Positions 38,801-50,101 of a stretch of 64,000 bases of DNA are shown here, in pieces. The DNA is from Symbiodinium natans. Its lineage: Eukaryota; Sar; Dinophyceae; Suessiales; Symbiodiniaceae. The translations under genes and the position numbers were made by a program. The notes under the pieces are model-generated. The model did no database searches. It was given only the letters and a program-made list of their open reading frames with translations, and was not told the origin of the DNA. Every line of letters starts with the position of its first letter. Position 1 is the first letter of the stretch. The stretch spans positions 1-64,000 of the forward strand of contig CAJNDS010000622.1 of the NCBI GenBank assembly GCA_905221605.1. Direction: 5' to 3'.

Positions 38801-38999
38801 CTATTGAAAAAAGTTTACGCGCCATGCTGGTCAGGTTCCCCTCGCTCCAGGTCATGTTGCCCTTTCAACGGCGCATGATATTGAAGCCAGGACGATCCGA
38901 CACCCGCCTCGTCGCAATAGACCGGCCGGTTCTAGCTCAGATCCCGGTTGCGAACAAAAACGGAAGGGTCGCCGATCCCGAAGTTACTGCCACACGTCC

Positions 39000-39185
39000 T
39001 CCTCCGCAGCTTCTTCAGCACTCCTGAATGGGGCTGGGGACCTCCAGAGCTTTCAGAGTGTTCAGTACTTCTGACGCAATGGAGCTGGGAACCTTCTCCG
39101 GAGCTTCTAGCATTCTTTAGCGACACAACGGGGGACCTTCTCCGGAGCTTTTAGAGTGCTTCTGACACAATGGGGGGTCGAAAGT
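39000..39185. repeat. three ~58-bp degenerate tandem units
   Basis: Units share GGGGACCTTCTCCGGAGCTT, AGAGTG and TTCTGACACAATGG. No gene. Confidence 0.7.
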
Positions 39186-39268
39186 GATCAGGCGTCTTCT
39201 TCTGTGTTGGAGAAAGTCACCATCCATGTTGTACCCATGCTCATCATTCAAACACACACGCTTTCGCC

Positions 39269-39905
39269 ATGCTTGATATGCTTGATATGTTTGATATGTT
39301 TGATATGTTTGACATGCTTGATATGTTTGATATGTTTGATATGTTTGATATGTTTGATATGTTTGATATGTTTGATATGCTTGATATGCCTGATATGTTT
39401 GATATGTTCGATTTGCTTGATATGCTTGATATGCTTGATATGTTTGACATGTTTGATATGTTTGATATGTCTGATATGTTTGATATGTTTGATATGCTTG
39501 ATATGTTTGATGTGTTTGATATGTCTGTCATGTTCGATATGTTTGATATGCTTGATATGCTTGATATGCTTGATCTGTTTGATATGTTTGATATGTTTGA
39601 CATGTTTGATATGCTTGATATGCTTGATATGCTTGATATGTTTGATCTGTTTGACATGTTTGATATGTTTGATATGATTGATATGTTTGATATGTTTGTT
39701 ATGTTTGATATGATAGATATGCTTGATATGCTTGATATGCTTGATATGTTTGATCTGTTTGACATGTTTGATATGTTTGATATGCTTGATATGTTTGATA
39801 TGTTTGATATGTTTGATATGTTTGATATGATAGATATGCTTGATATGCTTGCTATGCTTGATATGCTTGATATGCTAGATATGCTTGATATGCTTGATAT
39901 GCTTG
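39269..39905. repeat. 9-bp minisatellite, unit TTGATATGY
   Basis: About 70 tandem copies of TTGATATGT/TTGATATGC with point variants (GACATG, GATCTG, GATTTG). Because 9 is a multiple of 3 and the unit lacks stops in several frames, long open frames exist on both strands (D-M-L/F, I-C-L, S-N-I repeats). I treat these as artefacts. Confidence 0.95.
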
Positions 39906-40175
39906 TTGTGCATGATGTGTTTATTTGTTTTTCTTTCTGATCAGTTTGGGCCCTGGGGCTTTCGGACGGAGTCAAGCTTTGCAAGGAGTTATGCTCAGAT
40001 TGTTTGAGTTAAACTTGCTTTTGGGGTACTGGGTTGTGGGCCGAGCGTGTGCCAGCAGCGTGGTTCCGGCATCTCGTGTGGCTCCTTCGGCTTCAGCTTG
40101 GCACTCTAGCATGCAGTGCATGTAAGACTTGACGAAGCAGCTTCTCCACGTGGCTTGGGCCCCACTGGCAGCACA

Positions 40176-41357
40176 ATGGTTTGCGTTCGAGTGGTTCGCA
40201 TGAGTGGGGAAGTCATGGAGATCCACCTGGCGGACTTGCAGCGAGACGAACACGTATGCGTGGGATACGTGAAGATGCACCTCGCAAAAGCTTCCCCGCG
40301 CACACCCACAGCCTGTGTGGTCCGGCTGATTGGCACGGATGCCAAAGAAATGGGAAACATTGAGCAAATCGCTACGGAATGTTTGGAGCAGGGAGTGCTT
40401 CAGTATGCGGTAGTAGACGTGATGTCCCTGACCCCGCGTTTGCTGGATGTGGATCCATTCCATCTCATCTTTCCTGCAGATCCGAAGAAGCTGATGGACA
40501 CCGGCCTTGTCATTGACCTTGCCCACGAGATGTTCGAGATACGGGGTCGTGATGTTGATGTTTGCCAGCGGTTCTTCTGTGCTTGGACAGAAGCAGTCAT
40601 GGACACATCGAAAACGGAAGCAAATCAGGTTGAGCCCGATGGATGCACGTTGCTCACCAGAATGCTCGCCCTTTGGGATGAGCTTCAGCGCCGAAATCTG
40701 CAAAGTCAGCCTTGGGATGGGCCGCCAAATCCATTTGGTTCATGTGCCCTGATGGCCGTCCATATGACGACCAATCGATTTGCAGTGGAAAAGATGCAGG
40801 TTCAGACTCTCGAACAGACTTTCCAGACCATCGAAGGCGTGCTGGTGGATGCAACGTTTCAAGATCTGAATGCACTGAACTTGGAGCCATTCCATGTCGT
40901 CTTTCCGGCAGATCCGAAGACGCTGATGGACCCAGCTTTCGTCATCAACCTGGCCCACGGTATCTTCAAGACAAGGGGTCGTGATGTTAATGCTTGCCAG
41001 AAGTTCTTCTCCGCTTGGACAAAAGCAGTCATGGGCACATCGAAAGCGGAAGCAAATCAGGTTGAGCCGGATGGGCGCACATTGCTCACCAGAATGCTCG
41101 TGCTTCTGAAAATTGTTTATGACCCAATACCGTCCGGCCAAGGCCAGTGCGAGTTCGGAGATGACTTTCTCCTGCCGGCCCAACGTGCCATTGTGAGGAC
41201 GATGATTTGGCTTGTAAGAAAGAAGCTCCACATTCAGACGGTAGAGAAGACCTTCCACGTCTCCCCCTACGATGGGATGATCAAACTCCTGTGGACCTTC
41301 GTGCAGGACAAACTCTCCTTGCCGCGAGGCACCAAGACCCCAAACCCCACAAAGTGA
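40176..41357 (+). CDS. uncharacterised 393-residue protein with internal duplication
   Basis: I choose the ATG at 40176 because MVCVRVVRMSGEVMEIHL resembles a short beta-rich N-terminal domain often seen at the start of dinoflagellate repeat proteins (from memory, ubiquitin-like). Residues about 90-172 and 234-317 are a clear internal repeat: DPFHLIFPADPKKLMD / EPFHVVFPADPKTLMD, RGRDVDVCQRFF / RGRDVNACQKFF, EANQVEPDG in both, and TLLTRML in both. The repeat is obvious at DNA level too. The C-terminal part (QRAIVRTMIWLVRKKLHIQ) is not repeated. I see no catalytic motif, signal peptide or membrane segment. The stop at 41355-41357 may be read-through into an intron, because an exon-like ORF starts 300 nt downstream. 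Function unknown; that it is a real gene is fairly likely. Confidence 0.6.
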   Translation: MVCVRVVRMSGEVMEIHLADLQRDEHVCVGYVKMHLAKASPRTPTACVVRLIGTDAKEMGNIEQIATECLEQGVLQYAVVDVMSLTPRLLDVDPFHLIFPADPKKLMDTGLVIDLAHEMFEIRGRDVDVCQRFFCAWTEAVMDTSKTEANQVEPDGCTLLTRMLALWDELQRRNLQSQPWDGPPNPFGSCALMAVHMTTNRFAVEKMQVQTLEQTFQTIEGVLVDATFQDLNALNLEPFHVVFPADPKTLMDPAFVINLAHGIFKTRGRDVNACQKFFSAWTKAVMGTSKAEANQVEPDGRTLLTRMLVLLKIVYDPIPSGQGQCEFGDDFLLPAQRAIVRTMIWLVRKKLHIQTVEKTFHVSPYDGMIKLLWTFVQDKLSLPRGTKTPNPTK

Positions 41358-41657
41358 GCTCCAGAAGTTCTAGACCCAAAACCCGAACCGCTCAACCCTG
41401 AACCCTAAACTGTAAACCCCATCGCAATCTCACCATGACTGTCCCCAGGTGCTGGGCATCACGGTGGTCTCGTTGAGGGATATGGGGCAGACCTGATGCT
41501 TGCATTGATCGACAAAGGCCTTCCCAGGAGGTACTGGGCAGGTTGCTTTGGCTTATCTTGGTGTTCCGATTTTGTTTTTGGGTTTAGGGTGTAGGGCTAA
41601 GGCTCTGTCATGCTGTATCTCTGGGGTCGTGGTTTCAAGTTTCCTCATGTCTTGCAG
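41358..41657. other. possible intron or spacer
   Basis: Contains AACCCTGAACCCTAAAC (about 41394-41410), a weak match to plant-type telomere words, and ends in TCTTGCAG, a plausible 3' splice site. Confidence 0.35.
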
Positions 41658-42181
41658 GCTGCTTCGGCCCTTTCGACGACAACCTCCTGCAGTACATCCT
41701 CGAATCAACATGCAATCCAGACCCGTATGAACATACTGAGGCCGAAGGAAGGCTGAGCATTGCTCTTGCTAAGAAGTACACTTTGGAAGAGTTGTGCCAC
41801 CAGAGCTCCGACGGTTACAGCGCGATCTTCTATGCTGAGCGTGTTGCTCGCGAAATTGGAGACAGATGGCCAGTGAATGCTCCAGAGGGTCTCGGGATTT
41901 GGGTCCAACTTCGTGACGTTATGAGGGAGCAGCTGCAAGTGTGTGCGGGGGAGTTTCAGGGCACATTGTGTGAGTTGGCTGCGCTGGCGGGATCGGTGAG
42001 GATGGCCTTGGGCGGCCAGTCCCTTCCGGCGTTTGATGAACAGCTTTGGGTCCGGGCTTCAGTGGTTCGTCAGCAGTGGTTGAGCATGGGATGGCGTTTT
42101 ACCAGACGTGACCTGCATGGACAAACCTCGGAGGTCGTAAGTTGGCATTTCCAAGCAGCGCGCCAGGGCCAGGGAGGCTAG
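41658..42181 (+). CDS. exon-like ORF, uncharacterised
   Basis: Begins after CTTGCAG|G, which fits the AG|G acceptor common in dinoflagellates, and is open for about 174 codons to the stop at 42179-42181. The translation reads like a soluble protein (GCFGPFDDNLLQYI, YTLEELCHQSSDGYSAIF, AEGRLSIALAKKY, PAFDEQLWVRAS). No ATG lies in a sensible place upstream, so it is probably a last exon, possibly of the gene starting at 40176 (inference). I do not recognise the family. Confidence 0.4.
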
Positions 42182-43229
42182 GATGCATCTCACGAGCCAC
42201 CGGCTGTCGGTTAAGAGATCTGTGAGGCGTGCCTTGTAATTAACTGCTTATCGAGTTGAATTCACCACCTCCCCTTCGCGACGCAAATGCGTCTGGCGCA
42301 AACCATGTACAGTGTAGCAGGAGTAATCGTCGGAGTCGGGTTCAGCCTCAAAGGCCGCACCCCAGAGCCCATTTCCGCGAAGCACCCCCGTGACCCTGCA
42401 GAATCATGAGATGGTTAAGGCTCTGATCTGAGCCGTCAGCCGCAAAGCCGCTAAGCCGCCAAGCCATAAACCCTACGCGTTCCAATCTCAAGATGGTGAC
42501 CCAGGGTTCTCTGGTTTATGTATAGGGTCTGTTGGATTTGGGGTTTGCAGGTTCGGGGTTGCGGGGCAGTGTTCTCGTGGAATTCTTTTAACTCGTTTAC
42601 GGCCAAAAATACAGAAAGTAGCATAAGAGTTGCAAGAGGAGGTACCTTTTGCCCGGCATTCCAGCTCTGTCAATGACAGACGAATTATGGTGCAACCCGG
42701 ATCCGTGCGACAGCATGCAGAGTGAAAACGTGCCTGGCGATTCTGGCGCTGAGCCGGTGCCGCAAGAGTCAAGAGTCAAGCTTGCATATGCAGAACGTCA
42801 TGACAAGGAGGCGGTGGTCCTGTGTACTACTGTGCCTCATCGAGGTTCCGGTGCGGTTCATAACATCACAACATGTATGTATTGTTTTTTTTCGTTGATT
42901 TTGCACCAAGGCAGACAAGGGAGAAAAAAACTTTTCGACGTCGTGGGGCGCTTTGTATTGCATTGGCCGGCTCTGTAGCAACGCTGACCCAGAGGGACCC
43001 ATTCGAGCAGCTTGGTTTGAGGAGCTGTGCCCTCGAAACTGCAATCGCGACTTTCGGAGTCCGAGTCCACGATGTCACATCTCTGCGCACCAACCCGAAC
43101 CCAAGATGAATTCCAGAAGCCAGGCAGCCCAAAAGCCTGAACACCTTCTTCTGAAACACGCAGTGCTGCAGATGTGCCCAAAGCTGATGGCACGATGTGT
43201 GTGGCTTTTTCTTTTGGCTCCCAGCTGCT
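42182..43229. other. no confident gene
   Basis: Short ORFs only. 42649-42870 plus (TDELWCNPDPCDSMQSEN) could be a small exon, but I see no splice signals I trust. A pyrimidine-rich stretch lies near 42885-42900. Confidence 0.35.
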
Positions 43230-43472
43230 CCCATTGTAGTGCCTCAGCTACAAGCCATGACGGGAACAGCAGCGGCTTCGGGCACCGCAGGGTCGGTGGA
43301 CCCCGAGCTGTGGAGCGTTGGTCAGGAGAGTGTCCTGGGCAAACAGACGCCACAGATTATCATTTCGTCGCCACCCGCGGAGTGGACCAGTGAGAATGGG
43401 GAGCAGGCCCCCAGTGGCTACAATTGTTTAGGTGTTCTCGGGGTTCGGATCAGCAGGAGGTGGAGGTTCTAG
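43230..43472 (+). CDS. possible exon, uncharacterised
   Basis: Open to 43472 with a sensible composition from about 43256 (MTGTAAASGTAGSVDPELW, TPQIIISSPPAEWTS). No domain is recognised. The start is uncertain; it may begin after CCATTGTAG (43239). Low confidence. Confidence 0.25.
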   Translation, partial: PIVVPQLQAMTGTAAASGTAGSVDPELWSVGQESVLGKQTPQIIISSPPAEWTSENGEQAPSGYNCLGVLGVRISRRWRF

Positions 43473-43514
43473 AAGTGGCCTCAAGACAAGGGAGAGGTCC
43501 CAAGTGCTCTGTGT

Positions 43515-43769
43515 TCAAAACCCCTCCGAGCTGACACGATCTGCCACAATTTGTTGTTCACCCATGCGTGGCGAGCTCTCGCAATTTTGAGGCAAACCGG
43601 GATGATGGGGCCGTATTTGCAGATATCCCGCAGGGAAAGTGTCCGGCAGGTACAGCAAATGATTTGCAACCTGCAGGAGGTGTTCAGGGTCAGAGAGAGG
43701 CGTCGGAAGATCCTGTAACAGTTGCTCGCACACCCTGTACGCCTGCAGCTGTTGCTCATAGGTGGTCAA
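43515..43769 (-). CDS. possible exon on the minus strand
   Basis: 84 codons, leucine- and glutamine-rich at the start (TTYEQQLQAYRVCEQLLQDL, PLSDPEHLLQVANHLLYL). The opposite strand is also open (43568-43966), so strand is not secure. No domain recognised. Confidence 0.22.
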   Translation of the reverse strand: MTTYEQQLQAYRVCEQLLQDLPTPLSDPEHLLQVANHLLYLPDTFPAGYLQIRPHHPGLPQNCESSPRMGEQQIVADRVSSEGF

Positions 43770-44195
43770 ATGGCTGCATCGGGAGCATTACCCAGCCCAC
43801 AGGGTGCGAAAAGTGCGATTACACTGACAATCAAGAGAGCCTGCGGGCTTACAATCTGTGTCGAAACGCATCCTCCGTAAATATTGGCTACCAATCTTGC
43901 TCGTGCCCATGGTTGGGTTTGCCAGCCTTTTGCAGGCATGCCTCTGCCCATTTGCACCCGCCGTGATCGCCCCCGAGCTCAGGAAACTGTGTGCCTTTTC
44001 GACTGAGCACTCTCTGCATGGCCCGTGACGCACATGCCTGCAACGCAGGGTTCCCTACTTCGTCTTCCGTGAACTAAGAGGGGCCTGTTTCACCCTTAGG
44101 ATTAAGACGGCTTTTGATTTGTCGTTTCGTGTTGCCTGGCGGTGTCTGCTCTCCCGTTGATTTTTGGATTAGCTATGTTTCACTTCCGACTCAAC

Positions 44196-44256
44196 CCACA
44201 AGACCGACTTACTGTGCTGCTGACGTCGTGAAGAGGCGCCCATTACAAAAAAAATC
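44196..44256 (+). repeat. tail motif followed by A8
   Basis: CAAGACCGACTTACTGTGCT, then GCTGACGTCGTGAAGAGGCG and AAAAAAAA. This is the closest relative of the copy at 18229-18290. Confidence 0.55.
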
Positions 44257-45070
44257 ATGGGTGGTCAAATGGGAGGGTCCTTCAGGGCCAGGAAAGACCG
44301 CGGCTTCACCGAACGTCCTGGTGGCAATCCATCAATCTATCGGCAAGGGCCTGCCGAAGCAACCCACAGGCAGACTGATAATGCCTTCTCCCAACGGCGG
44401 CATCAGCCCTGGCGGGGGTGGGATATCCGTTTTCGACGGAACGTTCCGAGGTCTGGCTGGGGCGGCTTGGTGTTCTTTCTCCCGTTTCGGGACGCGCCGG
44501 GGCTTTTGGAGAAGGGGGGAGCCGAAGGAGCCCCACCCTTCCCAGCATTTGGGGGGCACGCTACCCGATGGGCCGGTCAGCTGGGACACAGCTCCTGACT
44601 GGCTTTAGGCAGCTCAAGTCGGTGCCACTGTGAGGGGGAGCTTCGTGACCCGCGACTTGGTCCCGAGGACAGTGGTCCTGATGCGCAATTGGCATCGCGT
44701 GCTTCAGCTGTTGATGCCCCACCTGCGGCCGGGAGCTGGGCAGGGACTTCTGGACGCCTCTCTAGGAGAAGCGTTGCCACTTATGCGACTTTTGGGCTTG
44801 GGTGGCACAGGCCGGACCCCTGCCGGCACGAAAGGTGGTGCGCCAGCGTTTACTGTCAGGTCCTGCGTAATGGGGCAGGGGCTGCGCAACGGGTTAGCAG
44901 GCCCGGCGGTGGGGGCGATCACTTTGTCCTCTCCAGTTGGGGGAGCGGAGCTCCCGGGCTCCTCATCCATGGCTGATTCCGTGATTTCCCCGTACGGACT
45001 GGGAGCAGCTGTAGCCCGGGTGGGGACGTGTCGATGGCGGCCCTGTGTTCGAAAGGTGCCTCCTTAACTT
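44257..45070. other. GC-rich stretch with overlapping ORFs, no gene chosen
   Basis: Three plus-strand frames and one minus-strand frame are open for 80-165 codons each. The frame from 44257 continues past one stop (44596-44598) to 44976. High GC makes chance ORFs likely and no motif is seen. Confidence 0.35.
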
Positions 45071-45419
45071 TAGCCTTGCCCTTCCTGGGCGGGGCCAACA
45101 GCTGCGTGCTTCCGAAAAGGATTCTAAATACAAGGAAGCGCCATCGCCCGGTTTGGCATCTTGGAAGGGCACACAGTAAACTGCATGGGGCAAAGGTTCG
45201 AGTTTGAACCCCCGACAGTTGGCAGAATCGGAGACTCCTAAGGCGTTACAGGCCTCAGAGTGCAGTGAACTGCTCGACCCTATGAGAGCGAGCTGCTGGA
45301 TCTCCGCCCAACACTAGCCAGGTAAGTTCGGGGGGAGCCCAAAACTACTGGCCGACCACCTGCGCGCGAAGGCGGCGCAAACTGTGCGTCGAAGGCCAAC
45401 AAGAGCCTATTTTCAATCT

Positions 45420-45690
45420 TACAGCTTGGTGCGACAGACTTTGGAATGCAAGTTTTAATAGCATCTTCGGAATGCAAATGTGAAGGCCAGCGTGGTGCAC
45501 AACAGACCTTTTGAGGTGCGAGATTGTTGGCGTGGTGCGCGGCAAACTTTGGTTTGGAGCAAGCTTGACATCAGCGGGTGCAACAATCTTGGGGTGCGTA
45601 AGTATGGTGCGCAACAGACCTTGGAGTGCAAGCTTGATGGCCAGGCTGGTGCACGAGAAACTTCAGAATATGAGCTTGGCCAATGTGCTA
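45420..45690. repeat. degenerate ~57-bp tandem repeat
   Basis: Recurring GGTGCGCAACAGACCTT, TTGGAGTGCAAGCTTGATGG and GGCCAGGCTGGTGCACGAG variants. No coding content. Confidence 0.6.
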
Positions 45691-45699
45691 CTTTGCTAG

Positions 45700-46239
45700 G
45701 GTTTGGTGAACTTGATCCCTAATCCAAAACTCCTTAGTTTTGACCTCAATAAGGTTGGTTTGTCCGCCGCGGCTGCAGCTTGCATAGACCACAAAAACGT
45801 GTGGTTTACAGACAAAGGCCGCAACAAAGCAAGACCAAGACAGTTTGAGGCCACATCAGGACAATTGCGTTTTTTGAGTGATTTTTTCAGTTTTGTTTCT
45901 GTACTGCAGCACTGCACACATGTTTGCCAACTCCAAATCTGTTTCTTCGCACGTGACCAGCTCTTGCGCCAGACTTCCAAGCTTATCTGGTTCGTCCAAC
46001 AACTCGCAGTGACACAGCCCCACACAAGCCCCCCATTGATGCTCACCACCGCCTTCCGCTCTCCTTCTTGGAGAAGGTTGCCAAGACCTTGCTCTGGACA
46101 CTGGGTCAGGGGGGGGTACTAATAGTTCAATACCATTTCAGCAAATGCAAGCGCCAAACAAATGTTCTCAGAGCAAGACTTGAAGGCCTTCAAAGACCTT
46201 TGGGCCTTCCAAGCCTTTCTTAAAGTTACAATTCGAAAA
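45700..46239. other. no gene recognised
   Basis: One plus-strand frame is open for 139 codons (45703-46122), but its composition is not convincing and the minus strand is open over the same stretch. AAAGGCCTTCAAAGACCTTT-type words at 46170-46220 resemble those at 2390-2530. Confidence 0.4.
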
Positions 46240-47600
46240 ACAAAGTTAAAGACCCCTCCCTTCTTTCAAGCCTTGAAGAAGAGCAGAGAATTGTGTTAAA
46301 TTCCACCCTACTCGTTCTTGTTTTGTTTCTTGAATTTACTGAAAATAGAGAAGAAAAGAAGAATTCCTTAGTGGGGTTTTTTGTGTGCAGTCCCCTCTTT
46401 GCCTTTCCCTCGATTTGCTAAAAACAAGACACAAGAAACGAGGAAGATCAAATTTAGACAAATTCTCTGCTGTGATTTCAATTCTCTTACTTGGTCTCTT
46501 GCTGTTTAAACACAAATGGACCAACTGGAATGTCTGCCAAAAATTGAAAGAACTCTTTATCACATTGGAAAGGCATTTGGCATCTTGCTGTCCTGGAGGA
46601 ACCGACTTCCCCAATTTTTTCTCATGTTTTTCCCAAACGTGATTTGGTTTACGTTGACCTTAGGTGAAGCAGCAAGTTGTTTAAGCAGACTTTTGGAGTC
46701 TTGTCAACTTGTTGACCTTAAACCTTCCACTTACGCCAGAGCTTTTGGTCCATGTCTTGTTAACGGTCAACCAGCGAATTCATTTAAATTCCATCCTCCT
46801 CGTTTCTTGTTTTGGTCTTGTGCACATTTTAAAAATCGTTAAGCGCACGCATGAAAATAAATTCAAATTCAACAAGCAAACTAAGACAATTAGAATGAAG
46901 AGTCCAGTAAAAAGAAATTACGGCCAAGTGAAAAGATCTTATGTTCGCCCGTGAGAAAAGCACAAAAATTGCATCAAAAGCGCGGTTATTGCCTTGCCTT
47001 TTAAAAGGCTTTTATATGTCTATTTTCTTTTATCATTTGTGATCATAAGTGTGCTCGTTAAAAGAATAATATGACAACGGTGAAGAGAATAAAATTATTG
47101 CGAAAGCATTACGTGCGGGCCGCAGTAACAATGTTATAAACGAAACATGAAAAAAGAAGAAGAGAGTAGGAAAGGAAAAAGAGAAAGAATATTTTGCTTT
47201 TTATTTGTTGTTCTTCTTATTCATGCGCGTAATTCATGCGGTCGCTCGTTATCATCAGTAAACGCATGAACCGCATGAATAATGTGAACGCAATGAACCG
47301 CGTAGAGTTGCCAGAACACTGTTGTTACTGTACTTCGTTGGCATTTATTTCGCTCCTTTGTTTTGCAGGTTCACTTTGCTTACTTATTCATGCATTAATT
47401 CGTAGTTTCGTTCATAATTTCATGCATTTCATGTTAGCTTTACTATTTTGTTTGCCAAGGGCCCGTAAACAGCATTATAAAAGACGCCTTTAAAACTCTA
47501 ACTTCACAGCCTTATGAAAAGAACATTAAACGCGTGTTCTCTTCATCAGTACGCTCTCTAGACCTCAAATTTCCTGTCTTCTGGTTTCGTGTTCATCCAC
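46240..47600. other. AT-rich stretch without recognisable genes
   Basis: Visibly AT-richer than the rest of the window, strongest from about 46830 to 47560. Contains AAATTCCATCCTCCTCG-like words related to 1158-1860. ORFs up to 108 codons (46516-46842) show no motif. Confidence 0.5.
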
Positions 47601-49590
47601 AGAATCCCATGCACTCGTCTTTCTCTTAATTTACCTTTCGCACTCTGTAGAAAAACCACTTAAAATCACGTGTTTTTCTGTTACTTTTCTCCATTTCTTG
47701 CGGTCATTGCTTTTTGTTTTTGGCAATGTCAATCTTCCATTTCAGTTTATGTCATAAACCTCCACCCCGTTGAGGGGAGATTGGAGATTTTGGGGTATGG
47801 CGGGGTGGGAGCTTGGACGTTCCAAGAATATGCCATAGAAGAGCTGAACAAGAGCGGGTGGGCAGAAAAATGTTGGACTTACTGTCTGCGCATGTCCGTG
47901 TCTGCTTGCGGAAGTTGAGAGAGGGGACGAGGTCGAGAGCTTTGTTGCAGGCTCATGTCCACCAGATCATGCCAGATCATTGTTGAGATTCTGCAAAGCA
48001 GTTTCATGCTTGCCGATGGCATCTACACATGTCTGTGAGAGGGGGAACGTGACGTCTGCAACCGTGCCCAATCTTGTAGGCGCACTGACACAACACCCTT
48101 CATGGAATCGACCCTATGTGGAGAAGACACCTTGCGGAAAACGCCATCATACAAACACTGGGCTGTTGGAGAGTGCGTCGAAGTGCACCTACTGCATTTT
48201 GACAAAAAATCAATGAAAAAAGATCGGAAATACAAGAATAACTAAATTGATGAATTTACAATTCCAGGCACATAAAATGCGCGCACAAACCTTTTGTACA
48301 AATGACCCGACAAAAAGACGCAGGTTTCAGCACTTTTCAAGGTATTTAAGTTGAATTTCATTGTTTTAAGGTGTTGCTGGGTTGTTGTTCAGCTCTTCGT
48401 AGTGGTCTCAACCTGAATTTGTTCTTAGAGTCTTTATTAAAAAAATAGTTTGGTTGATTTAGTTGCAAAAAGTTAGTAAGACTCATCTTGTTTTCAGCTT
48501 CTTTGGTTGAGAATATTCGTCAAACAAGAACAATTTGGATTTTGCTTGCTACTCACACTCTGGTTCTACTTACACTTGGGGCGCCAAGCGTAAAACTGCT
48601 TCTCAACATTTCTCAACTAACAATCTGGCATCACCTGGACATAAGCCTGCAGCAAGTCCAAAGCAATCCCCAAGTGTTGGCAGCCCACGCCCCAAATGTT
48701 CAGTTGCAATGTCAAAGAGCTGTCGTAAAAGTGCCCGTCGAAAGGCGTTCCGCTTGGCTGTTTCCAACCTTGGGCCGTTTCCCGTTTAGGGGCTGTTTCC
48801 AAGCGGAATGCCTTTTCCGCCATAGGGCGTTTCCTTGGGTGTGTTTTGTTGGGTGCTTGTTGGGCGGACCTGCGACTTGGCTTTGGGCGGGTGCGTACGG
48901 ACCACACGTGCCCTTGTATTTGCAATGAGATGATTTATTGTGACGCAAGGCATATGGAATGAAATCTTAAAAGTTATGAATGGCGTGGTCAGAAAACCTT
49001 GATCCGGCACTTGTGAATCGGGCTGCGATTTTTGCACCTTAATGCGTGCTTGTCCACTGTTGAAACAGCCAGAAAATGTTAAGTCCCAGTGGTAAGAAGC
49101 CTCTGCCTGTCCTGAGACGCACTGCATCACAAAAAATATTGAATTTCGTGTAGCATGCTTCTTGAATAGACATGCACATAATGGGTGAAACCTTACACAA
49201 GCATGCAACTTGTTGGCCGGTGAACAGGGTTCACAGATGCTTAACTAGGCGGTTTGTGTTCGTTGGGCTTGGTCGGGGGTTTGGGGATGAAGGTTGGCGT
49301 GCAAAACACAGACTGCTGGCGCTGAAATTAAGGCTTAAGGTTTGCAGGTCGTGCGTTGTGCAGCAAGGTGTGTCCGAAAAGCACCATGCCAAAGAGCATT
49401 TGCAAGTATTCCCAAGAATCGCAAGCACACAAGCAGTGATGGCAAGAAGGGTCCTCGGATGTGGTGTCGTTGTCGGCACCAGGTTTGGTCGATTTTTGTG
49501 TCGTCTGCAAGATGTGATGCTTGCCCAAATGTCCATCGATTTTACGATCGTGCTTAATTTAGTGGATGCCAGAAGTTTTGGACCGTACTG
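47601..49590. other. no confident gene
   Basis: Contains the second copy of the 38508 repeat (48417-48510). Short ORFs on both strands; a stretch at 48737-48840 repeats GGCTGTTTCCAA and CGTTTCC words in both orientations. I support no gene. Confidence 0.4.
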
Positions 49591-49669
49591 AAATTTGTTC
49601 TGCGTACAAATACGTACACGTTTCATGTTTCAAAAGTTGGATTTGTATGTTTCTTGCCCAAGCCAAAAC

Positions 49670-49843
49670 TGGCAACTTCCTACCGGCAGCTCCAGTGTGG
49701 ATCAGGCAAAGATTGCAGCACTTGTCAGAAGCACAGCACTTGATTCTAATATCGATCCGGATGCAGGCCATTGGTATATTGGACTTGCAACCATGATTGC
49801 GCGACTTGTGTCTTGGAGAATCATTGTGTCATTGTGTCATTGA
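49670..49843 (+). CDS. exon-like segment 1 of an unnamed intron-rich gene
   Basis: Open frame to 49843 with a plausible soluble translation (SSSVDQAKIAALVRSTALDS, DPDAGHWYIGLATMIARLVS). No ATG and no recognised domain. Treated as part of the series of plus-strand exon-like ORFs that continues to about 59.8 kb. Confidence 0.3.
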   Translation, partial: WQLPTGSSSVDQAKIAALVRSTALDSNIDPDAGHWYIGLATMIARLVSWRIIVSLCH

Positions 49844-50101
49844 GTCATTGAGTTGAATTTTCGTTTTTGCTGCATGCATGACAAGAGCATCCTTTGTGAG
49901 CTTGAGGTGACGCGGCATATGAGCAGGCATTTTGTGCAAGCACATCAGTGCGAAAACATGTGCTGTCAATTGCGACAGTGTGACGTTGACGTGCATTTGT
50001 CAGGCCGAGCGGTTTGATGCGAGGGGCACTCGCGGCATGCAGATATCGACCCTATTCGGCAGGGTCTGGACCGACCTCGTTTATGCACCACGGGTCTTGT
50101 C

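Noticed and set aside
39244-39984. 246-codon minus-strand ORF of SNI repeats
   Set aside because: Produced by the 9-bp minisatellite; the plus strand is equally open.
41394-41410. Interstitial telomere repeat (AACCCTGAACCCTAAAC)
   Set aside because: Only two imperfect units; too short to separate from chance.
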